DNA from: Rotaria sp. Silwood1
Lineage: Eukaryota > Rotifera > Eurotatoria > Philodinida > Philodinidae
NCBI GenBank assembly: GCA_905250075.1
Contig: CAJNOP010000015.1
Span: 803,149-867,148 of the forward strand
Length of the DNA: 64,000 nucleotides
Reading direction: 5' to 3'
The notes under the pieces were generated by a model. That model saw only the letters and a program-made list of their open reading frames with translations, did not search any database and was not told the origin of the DNA. A program made the position numbers and the translations under genes. Positions 10,501 through 21,142 of this stretch are shown piece by piece (within the stretch, counting starts at the first letter, position 1; every line of letters begins with the position of its first letter).

Positions 10501-12697
10501 TTTGTTGCATTGTCAATGCTTGTTCATACATCTTGAAAGCATCGTCATACTTCCCTTCACGATAGAAAATGTGACCGATGTAATTGAGAGTGGAGGCGTT
10601 GTATAAATGACCATTTGGATAATATTCTGTACAGATTGACATCGCTCGTTGACATAAATCGAGGGCTTTGTCGTAGTTTTTTTGCTCAGTAAGAATTTCG
10701 GCAATGTAGCCAAGACTAACAGTGATATTGATATGAGGAAATTGATAATATTCTTCGAGCATTGTCAGTGCTTGTTGATGAAAGATAAGTGCTTCATCAT
10801 ACTTGGCTTGTCGGACAAGAATTTTTCCGAAGCCACGGACATTAGTAGCAATAGGCACATGACCATCCAAACGAATCTCACTCAGACGTAGCGAACCAGT
10901 TTTCCCTAAGTTTCGACACATTTCTTGCAACTGAGTTTTGCTCGAATGTTCGTCAACAGGCTTCGTTCTATTTGTCGCATATTTCGAATGCAACGAACGA
11001 GAAAGTTCTCGAAATTTTCTAGTCCAACACCATTGCGAATACGATTGAAAGAAACTGCCTAAATTCAATAAAATCGACCAGAATAATCCATGAACCCAAC
11101 TTTGAAAACGACTATATTGATAATTTGGTGGGCAAGACTTATCGGTCTCGATAGAGGAATAACTTTCCTTTCGTATCGCAAATGTTCGTTCATAATAATC
11201 AAGAGCTTCTTCGTATTTTCCTTCTTGATAAAGTATTTCACCAATATTGAAGAGTATATCTGCTGAATCCTTCATCCGTCTTGGTTTCACATTCATCATT
11301 CGTTCATAAGCACAATCATAATATTTTCGGGCTTCACTCCATTCTCCTTTCCATTGAAGGACTTCACCAAGATTATATTCAATCTTTGCGATATCTTCAT
11401 TGTAGATATTCGAGTTGTTCAGTAAATGTTGAAAAAAGTGTTGTGCCTGATTCCATTGACCCATATCACACATCAATCGGCCAAAGAGAATTCTGATGCT
11501 TAGATCTTTCATTTGACGATCTGAATCTATGATATATTTTTCTTTGATCATTTGACCTTGATTCGATACACTCATTTTAATCAACCACATATTTTCCTGC
11601 ATTTTTACACTCTCCAATCGAAAAATGACATTTGAATCGAACAGAATTTCTTGTTGTTCTTCACATGTTAATTCACAGAAATAAACACTACTACCTAACT
11701 GTTGTAGATCGCATTGAATTTCTAATAGAACCGAAATGAGATCAGTTTGTTTGGAGGATTTCATTGCTTGATTCAATGCAGTTGAACAAAGAATACTTGT
11801 TGTAAAAAATCCATTGATTAAAATCAATTTACCTTCGTTCTCTTTGAATTTCTGAATTTGATCACTTTTCAATTTCATTCCTCGATATGTGAATAGTATT
11901 TCTTTACCAGATTGAATCATCTTTTGATGTTCTCGAACAAGATTTTCTGTTAAATCTCTCATAAAATATCGAAATATGTAGAGTTGATCGAAATCTTTGG
12001 TTCTTAATGCTTCGTTGATGATTTTGTAGAGAAATGATTTTTTCGAATACCATCGAAGAGCTTCTTCTGATTGATATTCATTTTCAAACTTCTCAATCAC
12101 TTTCAATTCTTTAATATTATCTCGATAATAAGAACGAGATGCATTGATCATTTCTTGTTTAGCTTCTTTATTGTATGTTAACTCAAAGAGAACATCATGA
12201 TATAGTTGAAACCAAAGAAGATCAGCAGTTTGTTTCGATAAATCTCTTGTCAAATATTCTTCTTGATCAAAGAAACTGAATATTTCTAAATGTCGATTGA
12301 GAAAATCGACTTGTTCTTGAACTGATAAATACAATAGATCGAATTCATCATAGATGCCAATAAGTTTTGTGTGTTCAAGAAATAAATGTTGATGATCGAT
12401 TTTTTCCCAATTGAAGACAAAGATGCTGTCAATTTGAGGTAATGTTGCAATATGAGATAATATTTGTGATGTATCATCAATTGAAGAGATGAAGATGATT
12501 CTGTCATTATGAATTGATTGAATGAAAGTAATGCAAGATTGGAGTTGAGTGTGAAAAACAACATAATCATTGATTTGACGTAGTTGTTTAATTGTTTGTT
12601 CTAGATGAGTATTGGAATTGATATTTGAGTCGAACCAAATCAAAGTAATATCCTCTTTATTGTTAGTTGTATTCATTGTTTCTAATGAATTTTTCAT
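7517..12697 (-). CDS. ADP-ribosyltransferase-fold protein with long TPR (kinesin-light-chain type) array
   Basis: An intronless frame of 1726 residues. Residues about 17-150 form an alpha/beta N-terminal domain with TIR- or receiver-like hydrophobic strands. About 230-390 is an ART domain: Y271-R272-G273 for NAD binding, a TTS triplet at 299-301 where the family has STS, and Q348-Q349-E350 followed by ILF at the ExE position. E350 aligns with the catalytic Glu, but the upstream Glu is Gln. Three TPRs (about 398-510) are followed by a linker of about 100 residues with a Trp-rich hydrophobic stretch. About 26 consecutive 42-residue TPRs then run to near residue 1703 (typical core NIGxxLxxQxKYDEAL). 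ART-TPR fusions are known as expanded families in bdelloid rotifers. TPRs normally bind protein partners, so this may be an intracellular modifier with a scaffold. Substrate and activity are unknown. ATG at 12697 is the first Met of the frame. Confidence 0.88.
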   Translation of the reverse strand: MKNSLETMNTTNNKEDITLIWFDSNINSNTHLEQTIKQLRQINDYVVFHTQLQSCITFIQSIHNDRIIFISSIDDTSQILSHIATLPQIDSIFVFNWEKIDHQHLFLEHTKLIGIYDEFDLLYLSVQEQVDFLNRHLEIFSFFDQEEYLTRDLSKQTADLLWFQLYHDVLFELTYNKEAKQEMINASRSYYRDNIKELKVIEKFENEYQSEEALRWYSKKSFLYKIINEALRTKDFDQLYIFRYFMRDLTENLVREHQKMIQSGKEILFTYRGMKLKSDQIQKFKENEGKLILINGFFTTSILCSTALNQAMKSSKQTDLISVLLEIQCDLQQLGSSVYFCELTCEEQQEILFDSNVIFRLESVKMQENMWLIKMSVSNQGQMIKEKYIIDSDRQMKDLSIRILFGRLMCDMGQWNQAQHFFQHLLNNSNIYNEDIAKIEYNLGEVLQWKGEWSEARKYYDCAYERMMNVKPRRMKDSADILFNIGEILYQEGKYEEALDYYERTFAIRKESYSSIETDKSCPPNYQYSRFQSWVHGLFWSILLNLGSFFQSYSQWCWTRKFRELSRSLHSKYATNRTKPVDEHSSKTQLQEMCRNLGKTGSLRLSEIRLDGHVPIATNVRGFGKILVRQAKYDEALIFHQQALTMLEEYYQFPHINITVSLGYIAEILTEQKNYDKALDLCQRAMSICTEYYPNGHLYNASTLNYIGHIFYREGKYDDAFKMYEQALTMQQKYHPNGHVDIACSLNGIGHVYYGQGKYDEALSFYQQVLEILQKYYFNGHDNLICTLNNIGYMKKELQKYNEALGFHRQALAMQEKYYPSYYADIAHTLNYISNVLVCQSKYNEALCYCQRALTMQENYYPSGNASTASSLNNIGNILSEQGKYNEAIEFLQRALSTVEKHSPFDRYSIAFYMNNIGITLYKQEKYNEALDYHRRALEIQEKYCPSCQREIANTINYIGNVLMKQEKYDEALKSYQCALEIQEKYYPNGHVNIAITFINIGTIFRKQQKFDQAIEYHQKALEIQEKYYPLDSVIIADTINCIGHVLYNEGKYNAANDYYRRALAMQENFYPDNHIEISHTLSFIGKTLYEQKKYDEALQLYQKALTIQEKHHELAHVFIAKNLNLIGNILYSQEKYDEAIEFYQRSLIIREKLHPLSYVGIATVLSNIGKALRWQRRYDEALDFHQRALTMRKNCDATNYAGIVDTLINIANVLRDQEKYNEAIEFQQQALMMREQHYPSDDVNIACSLSSIATILNKQRQYDEALEFYQRALEIYEKSCPSNPDVIANGLIDIADILNQQGKYEEAIEFQQRALTIREDNYSSCHEKLADSLNRIGEIRFGQRKYDLALDCYQRALSVLERCFPCGHVDIARSLQHIGIILNVQGKHDEALDFHQRAMIIYQQYYPSDHPTIASCLANIGNTLTEQEKYDEALDFCQRAVAIYEQYYPSGHSNLATCLAYIGNILTDQTKYDAALDVYYRAVAFYKKYAPNHTDMVTCLNNIAEVLRGQRKYDEALEFQQQALTVLKSNSPSDRLRIARNLKNIGNNLFQQTKYDESVDFYQQALTLFEEYYPDDHIEITDCLYWIAINFNRNFHFDLAIEYLERCLLINEASLSPKDLVITNLLNCLSQVHTTRDEHEVSVLYEQNCFLMRLKILPPDHEDIGHSLSNIGEIYENLQNPTLALDNYQQALAIYRKCLHPWHDELWKMQSNIERLLEELEAEAD
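7589..10857 (-). repeat. Tandem 126-bp coding repeats (about 26 TPR units)
   Basis: This is the C-terminal array of the ART-TPR gene. The unit length is almost constant at 42 codons. Repeats keep a YYP-x-G/D-H boundary and a KYDEALxxxQRAL core but differ enough in sequence to look old, with no obviously identical neighbouring copies. Such arrays grow and shrink by unequal exchange, so collapsed repeats in a short-read assembly are possible. Confidence 0.85.
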
Positions 12698-13118
12698 GAT
12701 AAATGAATGTGTTGCAGTGGATGATAGAGATATTAAGATAGTTGTTCAATGGAAATGTCACTAAGACACTTGAATAATAAGACGATCGATTTTATATCTT
12801 GCAACAATGAAAAAGCTGTATTATTTCATAGCGCAAAACAAAATGTCAGTGTCCAAGTCATTCACGGTGCCATCGGCATCAGTGGATTTTCTTGACTTCT
12901 AAGGGGCTTCTGACTAGAATTATCCTTTCATATTTTTGAATGAGTAAGTCTATTCAGAAATGAGTTGACAGTGGAAAGAAATTTGTCAGAGGCATAGGCA
13001 GTGCAATTTTGTTGCAATAAATCAATTTTTCCTAAACTTTCAGGAAAGACCTGCGTGGTGGTTCATGTTGCAATACATGTCCTGAGAAAAAGACAACAAT
13101 CTCAGTTATTATCTTAAA

Positions 13119-13211
13119 TATTTCATCATCATGATAAAGTCACATATTAGAACAGTTTCTAGATGATTTGAGAGTACTACAAATGTAACTTTATCATGAT
13201 GATATTTTCAA
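13119..13211. repeat. Short hairpin, about 24-bp arms
   Basis: The arm ATCATCATGATAAAGTCACAT near 13126-13146 pairs with ATGTAACTTTATCATGATGAT near 13184-13204 with a single mismatch, across a loop of about 40 bases. Function is unknown; it could be a relic of a small inverted-repeat element. Confidence 0.55.
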
Positions 13212-16039
13212 GAAAACAACAGGAAATATTTTCGTTTTAAAGTATGTATTTGCAAACAAAAAAAAATAAGAAAGACAAGTTTGAGAGTACGATAGTCAGA
13301 GACTCAAGCATTTTGGACAATTATTTCTAGTATTTCTACGATAATTAGTATGTCAGTGAAAATATAAGAAAGTTACTAAAATCAGTCACATTCTTGAAAA
13401 TAGCATTAGATAAGGCTTGCTCAAGAAATCGAAATGTACAGGATTTGGATCGTAAAAAAAAACATCGATACTTGCTCATGTAAAAATGAGTAAGTAAAGC
13501 AAGAAAAAAGTAATTATAGTTATCTCCTCATGTGACTCTATTTCCCATTTAGAATACGACTAGTAAAATGAGTAAGTAATGATGTTTAAATAAGCACAAT
13601 GATGAGCTATGTGACGCATATATGATTGAAAGGAAGTGACTGTTTTCTTTTCCAACTACAATGTGTTTATTTGTGTAGAAGAAGTATCTCTTGTCTCAAA
13701 ATGTGAATAGTCTACGTAATAGAGATGCGTCACGCTACTGATTCTCTTTTTTTTTTGTTCTGTTTTTGTGCAGTATCAATCCTTTCTCCTTCTTTTACTC
13801 ATCTTGCACATTTATGTGCATCGTGATTTCCTTTAAACGCATGACGATACATATTTGTGAGCAATCCATTTCTTCCTAGAGTTTAAAAAGAAAACAGTTA
13901 AGAATTTTTAGTTTTGATTAGCTAATCAGACGAGAAATTAATCAAACTATCCAAGATTGTTTGAAAAGATGCTGATTATTATTGTTTTGAGTGATTGGCG
14001 TCGTTATTGTAGAGCATACAAGTTTCATGTGTTTACGAGATATTTTTGATTGAACTTTTATAAAATAGAAACACTCTGCTAACCGTAGCTTGATCTTTGA
14101 ATTCAATGGTGTGTTATAAACTAAAACCAAATGTTAACAATAATTCATGTTCAATCGATTCTATGATCGAATATGCTAATCCATAATGACAACAAAGTGC
14201 ACTAGAGCATATGAAAATAACTGCTTGAGACTCACTGTTTGAAAATTTTGTTGAATAATCTACAAAGTCTAAAAAATGAGCACATGTAATGTTCACTTTT
14301 GTGTGTCACACATATTTTTTTCTCATAGCGACCAGGAGTGATTTGACTCTTCCTGTTGTATGATTAACTCGTTTGGTTCAAACAAATAAATTTATCGACA
14401 ATCATTGAAGCGTGTTATTGAATGTTTATTGGTAGTTTATGATGAGTATCTTAATTTTGTAAAATATTCTCAAAATCCATCCATAATGATCCTTTGTCTT
14501 GCACAATGTATTTATCAGTGTTGATAGCAGGTCTAATATATTTATTGCTTGTTACTTAGTTTTTACAAACGACAAGGAATCAATTCAAAATTTCTTATGT
14601 AATCACAAAATCATGATAGTCAAAAAGTAGAACTTTTAAGAAAACAAGATGAGATATTCAAGGAATTAAATAATGTATATGTATCTGTGTACAAAGAGGT
14701 GTAGGTGTGGATGTCAGTCTAGCTGTGAAAAATATTTTAGAGGTATACCGTTGTTTTCTCATAAAAATTCTGGAGAGCAACCCTCCACGATCTTATCGAA
14801 ATAGCCAACCAGCGTTATTTCAAAATTTATGTTTTATTTTCTTTTATTCGTCATCACTGTGATATTTCTTCAATCGAAACGTATTTCATTCATTAAAAAG
14901 TATCTCACATATTGATTTTTGAGAAACCAAATTGATATAAACGATCAGAACATGATATTTCTTTGTGAGGATTGGTAAAAGCTTAAGTGAAAAAAAGGAA
15001 GTGAGTGTTTTGTGAAGTCACTTGGATGAACCAATTCATAATGATTCGACTGATCGGTCAGTTTATGTCTGTTTCATCATCTTGGCAGGCTTCAACTCTA
15101 AAAAAGCTTCTATTTTTATTATTCGAAGCCTTGCAACAAGGTTGAGAATAACACTTATTGCAATATAAGTGGTCTAGGCAAGACAAACGTAAAACTCTAT
15201 AAGCATTCAGAACTATATTGTGCTTCTAATATCAAATCGACAACCTGGAAAAGTTTTGTGTACTCGTCGATTTTTACCGATCGGAAAATATTTTTAGATT
15301 GGCGGAACTGAATAGGTCTAATATTTTTTGATCGATTACGACTAAGTGACAGTCACACCCGCATCCTACTTATAATAAGTAAATTTCATTCATTTTGTTT
15401 TGTGTTTGCTTTTAGAAGAGAAAAACAAAAGGAATTTTTTTAATCATAAATGAATGTCGGATTTCTATATTGAATGTTGTATTTCTTAGTTCGATTGAAT
15501 GTGCAGATGATATATATATATATATACACGTATGTATATATACGACGTTATTTAAAAATCATATGAACGGTGATTGATGAAGCCATCACCATGGCAAAAT
15601 TTCTGAAATAAGTTCTACCTGTTGCATACTATTCAATTGTTGAATCTATTTCAGCTGCTGTCACTATGACAGAAATATAAATACTTAAATTACAAAGTTT
15701 TTCTTTCTCAATAATGGAATTTTTCTCTTCTTCTTGTAAATACTTTTGTCTTATATATACCAGAAATACTAAAGTGAAAGATAATATTTCCAGAACTCGT
15801 TCCAAAGGCGAAATCAATTCAAGTTTTGAAAGAAGATACTGTTATCGATTTGTATATAACAAACTATTCGACATAAAATATTTTTATCGACGATAATTTT
15901 CTCTCTTCTCCTAAAACAAAAAGATCTACTGTACAGGCATAAATAAATTTATAAGGAAAGGTCCCCAAATAAAAAATTTCTTTCAAGCTGCAACGATATT
16001 CAATTGTTATGACTTATTAAGTAAGTAAGTACTTCAAAT

Positions 16040-16640
16040 TGGGGCGAGCTGTTGCATCTTTTTTATTAAGATTTCAAACTTTTGGTGGATTGTTTCTGTA
16101 AGATCCCATTTTTCAAGTGAAATCATACTTTTAAGTTTTGATCTGCAACTTTACACACATAAAAGCATCGATGAGACTGGCTTATAACAAATGTTTCAAA
16201 ATTATTTCCCCGAGTTTCTCCAATGTATCAAGTTTTCAAATCTAGATGCATAGCCATGATTATCGTAAAAAAAATAAATATTTTGAAAAAATTCATATCT
16301 TGGAAATGATTGGTCAAAAATTCTGCACTTTTTTCTGCAAGCGACTCTAATCTATGCCTTTATGTGGGCAAAATTCTAGGTCAAAATTCAAAATTATAGT
16401 TTCAGTGAAAAACTAGGGTCCTACATGAAAATCCATCAAAAGTTCGACATTTTAGTAACAAAGATCCAACAGCTCGAATCAATCTAGAGTATTTACTCAC
16501 TCAATATACTCTATAGATTGAAAATAGTTTCAGGTTAAAAATGATTTGTCACTTCGAAATCTTTCCTCTTCAGTAGAAACACTAGGCAAAGCCAAGTCAG
16601 AAATTTGTCAATATTGCACTCAAGAAGACATTTTCTGAAT
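16040..16640 (+). repeat. Possible third, strongly diverged copy of the intronic repeat
   Basis: It shares, in the same order, orientation and roughly the same spacing, the blocks GATCTGCAACTTTACACAC / GAGACTGGCTT and GTCAAAATTCAAAAT / AAAAACTAGGGTC with the CSDE1-intron copy (57408 and 57603). Terminal repeats were not found, so this is a weak assignment by eye. Confidence 0.35.
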
Positions 16641-17453
16641 TCGAAAGTTTGGTTTGTTGAGAGAAAGATATGAAAATAAATTATGTATGTCAATATTTGA
16701 TTGATTTATCTATAATCTCAGCTATTATTGTTTTCATTTTTGATCATAGGATTTCTGAATGATTTATGTACTTTTTCCTGTTGTTAGTACTTGGAGAAAC
16801 GTCCAATCTTTGCTTATTACTATATGTTGCTAAATAGATAATAAATTGTTATCTTTATCTTTTCTTTTGCAAATTAAAGGACGACAAATGACATTGACAA
16901 CGCGAGAAGTTAGATAACAAACAAAAAATGTATGTTCGTTTATAATAATCAAACTCGTAGTCAAGAAAGAACACCAAACAAGCTCTTTAAAAAAATATTC
17001 TATTGCAAAAAAGCTAAGAAGCTTAACAAAAGCACATTTTTACATAAAAATAAAAAGATAAAGGATCAGTAATTAATTGAACTAAGTGCTTGCAGTTGAC
17101 GAAAGGATTATTAGTACATAAAAAATAAGATTAACTCAAAATTTATTCAAACATAATCACTAATTTTAAATTTAAGTTGTTTTCTTTTTGAAGAAAAAAA
17201 AAAGGAATAAATATATTTATGTATATGTATATATATTGTTAATATTTCTCTTTTTTTTAGGAAACGATTATTATTTTTAGGATAACAAACATATTCATAA
17301 ATAAACACTTTATCTTCTTACAACAGTAATGCTAGTGCTGTTATCTCGTCGTTTTCTTTTTATTTATTTATGAAGATTACATGAATAAAGAAAAAAAAGC
17401 AGTTAAAAAAGAATGAAAATATATGTGAATAGAGAATTCAAAAAAAAAAGAAT

Positions 17454-18490
17454 TTAGTCACTGTATAAATTTGATGTAAAAGGTTTATTTAAACGATGCT
17501 CATGACGTTGTAATAGATCATAATCTGGATATGGAGTATGTGTTGGTGAAACCAATGATCCATATCTAGCAATAGGAGTTTGTTTAGTATAGTTAACTGA
17601 TGGCTGATCATCATTGTCTCTCTCATTAACGACTATATTCGAAAAATAATCATAAACACCTCGAAGACGACCATGTTCTGAATAAATCTTTTTTTGAATA
17701 AATTCTTCATCGTACTCATCCATATTGATATGAAGATTACTTTTTGGAGCATCTTTTTTAATCCATGGCAGTTGTGAATCTTCAACTTTTTTGCTATTGT
17801 CCTGGATTCCTCGGTGACAATAAGGACACATGAAAGGCTGATTGTTGTTTTGATTCAGTGTTGTGACAGGTTGTCTGTCTGTACTTTTAATATTCTTTCC
17901 GGATGGAGTTCGAGATTTTTGTAAATGTCTTGGTGATGCAGAAGATGATGTAGTCGATAAGTTGTGTGTTTGGTTTTCATTAGTACCACCTCCAAAGTCT
18001 TCACTAACGTCTTCACTAACGTCATCATTATCACTCTTCTTTTTTTTAGCTAACAAACATATATCCAGAAATAAATTTATAAAAATATCAACTAGATATA
18101 CATACAAGAACTCTGATGGTGCGTGTCGTTGGATGAAGGATTCATTTGTCCTGCATTTCTTGTTGCAGATTGTGTTGATGGTGGATTATTTTGAACTGGT
18201 GTTGATACATGAATACTTGGTGTTGATCTTTGACTAGCACTCGGTGTTTGTGCGGGACTATCAATTGATGATTGTGTAATACGACGTGGTAGTACTTGAT
18301 TTTCATTTGAAGATACTGTATTTCGCGTATGTGGTTCTTCTAGATCTTCTGATGAAGACGCATTTGATCCATCCGATTCAGATTGAGTATCACTTTCTGG
18401 TGAATTTGATGTCTGTTTTGAATTTCTACTTTCAGTTGTTGCTGGTCTCTGTTCTTCTTTTGATTTTCTTTTCGAACCTCGACTTCCCAT
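17454..18490 (-). CDS. Uncharacterised Ser/Thr-rich protein with predicted N-myristoylation start (two exons)
   Basis: Exons 18106-18490 and 17454-18049 are separated by a 56-nt intron (donor GTATGT, acceptor TTAG). Joining keeps the frame and gives 326 residues. The N-terminus MGSRGSKRKSKEE has Gly2 and Ser6 followed by basic residues, which fits a myristoyl plus polybasic membrane anchor; cleavage and acylation are inferred. Residues about 15-190 are Ser/Thr/Gln/Pro-rich and probably disordered, followed by a KKKK stretch and an acidic segment with a short tandem duplication (DVSEDVSED). A lone CPYCHRG motif resembles half a zinc knuckle. The C-terminal part (EEFIQKKIYSEHGRLRGVYD) is the most ordered-looking region. 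I recognise no named family. The overlap of the two raw frames across the intron is accounted for by this splice. Confidence 0.72.
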
Positions 18491-19021
18491 GTCACTTTCG
18501 TTTCAAATTCTTTACACAAATAAGTTTATAGAACTTGCAATAAATGTGACTATTATGAAAGTTGTTGTTTATCAATGTTTAATGGAAAAGATAAGAATAA
18601 AGACAAATAGATGTTAAAGAACCACTTGTTCTAGACGACAAAAAAAGATAACGTAATAATGAATAATAATGTTATTGCATTTATATAATAATCTTTTCTT
18701 TTCTCCATGAAGAGAAAAATCTATCATACTGATATGTTAATTTATGTATACTTCTTAAAGCAAATCTATTTGATCAATATAGGTTGTGATAATAAAGCTA
18801 TTATCGAGATAAAAGATTAATCCATATTGGTTTAATCTGTTCAAAGGAAAGCTATGATAAACTCATATAAAATCTAAAGTCTTGAGTCTTTCGAAAGAGA
18901 TCGAAGTTTATTTTTCAACAAAACACAGTCAATCATGATCGATTTTTCTTTTTATTCGAAGAGATTAAAAAAATATATCAAAAATAAAAATCGATCGATC
19001 AGACACTCTTGTTGGTGATGG

Positions 19022-19062
19022 AAGGGTATGCGTGTGTGAAAGAAGAAAAAAATCACACCCTT
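19022..19062. repeat. TG/CA inverted pair
   Basis: AAGGGTATGCGTGTGTGA at 19022-19039 faces TCACACCCTT at 19053-19062. The second arm is the reverse complement of AAGGGTGTGA, so a hairpin with about 10 paired bases can form. Confidence 0.6.
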
Positions 19063-20070
19063 AAAAAACTAGAGGTTTGACTTTTTAGAGACTTCTTGAT
19101 GGCTATTGTAAATCTTACCATGTCTCATTTATTTAGATTTCATGAAATTTACAGATGGCATTAACATCAATGATAATGATAATCGTCATTATATGTAATA
19201 CAGTACGTTCTCATCATATGTCTTTCTTTTTAGTAGGAAAATATGTTTTTAAAATTCTAACTTAGATTTTCCTAGCTTTCAATTTTGTAGCTCATTATTT
19301 TTAGAGATGCAGTATTGCAAAAAAAAATTTCTTTTTGATTGATTGATCGATAGTTTATGGAGTTCCCTACAAGCCATTTTCCCAAAGTTTTTTAATTCCA
19401 TGTTTTATTTATTTTCTCAAATCGTTCTGCACATGTTCACTTAAATTCCAAAGAGGTAGATAAAGAATTCAAGTGACGGACAATGTCTGATGTGTACTGT
19501 TTGATAAAACCTATTTTTTAAATTATTTCCATTTAGATCTTGATTAAATGGGTATTGGACTTGTAGAATTAACTTGAATGCTTCTATGTGGTGCATTTTG
19601 ATTCCAAGAATTAACTATTTCAATTATGTAAAACTATTGTATCGTAGACAATTTGATATTTGAAATATAACAAGTTTAAAGTATATTTAATGTCTCTTTA
19701 TCGTTTCCTCACTAGGAGAAGCATCTAACTATCTAATCCTTTGTTTCACCAAATGTCGTGAATGACAAGTAATTAATCATACTGATTTTAGATATTAATA
19801 CGAGAGCAGCAGATATAACTTCAGAGACCTATTATCTTCTAGAAAACCAATTTTTCTTACCCAAAAAAAAGGCTTTTTAATTCGTACGGGTTATAGAGCA
19901 CATCAATTTGACTGTAAAACACTAGTTTTATTTCGTTTGAAAACCATTATTGAGGTCACCAGTAAGATAATGCTTGCATTTTCCTTTTGATGTTGACAGA
20001 AAAAAAAGTCCTTCTTTATTTCTCGTGTTGTCAAAACAATGTGTTCAAAGATAGGCGTCACTCGCACTAA

Positions 20071-20138
20071 GGATGCGTGGGTGCGGATATGCCTCGTACA
20101 TTCACAGTCCATCTACTACATCCAGATCCAATCCACGT
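20071..20138. repeat. TG/CA inverted pair
   Basis: GGATGCGTGGGTGCGGATAT at 20071-20090 is followed by the C-rich stretch CATCCAGATCCAATCCACG starting near 20119. Complementarity is partial; the architecture matches the other loci. Confidence 0.45.
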
Positions 20139-21142
20139 GATTAGATTAAAAAAAGTGATCAAATAGTGGAAGATTTTTCCTCATCAAACACCCGAGGCAT
20201 TCAATTTAAGGAAAATTTTGTTTTACAAACTAAAGATATCTTTCAAATGTCTACGTCTTCTCTAAAATCTATTCAATAGCATAGAAACCAGATTTTGAAA
20301 AATATACAATAGACGAGATTAGTAGTAATATTTCATCTTTTCTTGAATGTTTTATTTTTATTCTACATAAAATCTATACTTGATAACAAAAAGAAAGATG
20401 AGCTCCTCAAATACATATCGAGAGCATGTTTAATATAAACAAAATGCAAACTGATAAAATCAATTTTTCTGTAGTTAGTAGTAAAAATAATATATAACCT
20501 AAAGCAACATTGAAGAATTGTTAACACTCATGTTTTATTATTAAGTATACATTAATATTCCATTTCATTAATATTTTTTCACTAAAGTCCAAGCGACATC
20601 CTGATAACGAACAATTTTTTTGGGTCAAGTAAGTAGAAATGATCGCAAATTACGATCAAGACAAGATTTACTATGCGAGAAAAAAGGATATAAAAAAAAT
20701 GATTAATGAAACATAAAAGTATTGAGTAGTTTTTTTAGTTTGATAATCTGAACTAGATTTATGATATCTATTTTTGCATATTTCTATAAGACAATCGTTT
20801 TCCAATGTGTAGTTATCTTTGTCTCCTACTTTCCCAATTCCGCTTTTCAGAAACTTTTTTCCCTTCACTTATACATTTCTCATCCACAATTTCTATTCTC
20901 ATTGCTCTAATTATCATAATCCTTTGTATTTTTCTATATATCGGAAATTCAGATAGATATGTCACATAATAAAAACTTCTATCGGATCATATAAATCTTT
21001 CATCATCTTCATATCAAATAAAAAGTCAAGAACAAATATAAATTTCAAGTATATATTTAACAAAAGAAGAAGTACAACAACAATAGTTATAAAAAAAAGT
21101 CACATCACTGTTATAAAGTGGAACAAAGTATAACAATAACAT

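Larger units (their letters stand above)
12698..17453. other. Intergenic, about 4.8 kb, with a small hairpin and a possible diverged repeat
   Basis: No gene recognised. Two minus-strand frames at 14114-14296 and 13942-14130 overlap with a shift and could be an old coding remnant, but no family is evident. An inverted pair lies at 13119-13143 and 13185-13211 (shared ATCATCATGATAAAG). A TA microsatellite is at 15511-15526. Bases 16040-16640 resemble the elements at 48.4 and 56.7 kb. Short G/T-rich (14696-14714) and C-rich (15353-15368) tracts are also present. Confidence 0.5.
18491..21142. other. Intergenic, about 2.65 kb, no recognised gene
   Basis: Upstream side of the 17454-18490 gene and downstream side of the Bcl-2-like gene. 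AT-rich. Contains TG/CA inverted pairs at 19022-19062 and 20071-20138. Frames at 19903-20112 (-) and 20671-20868 (-) look random. Confidence 0.55.

Noticed and set aside
7589..10857. Regularly spaced repeats, considered as CRISPR or satellite DNA
   Set aside because: The 126-bp period is the coding period of 42-residue TPRs in one open frame.
13942..14296. Two overlapping minus-strand frames that might be one shifted gene
   Set aside because: No recognisable domain, no resident codon bias and no splice signals joining them.
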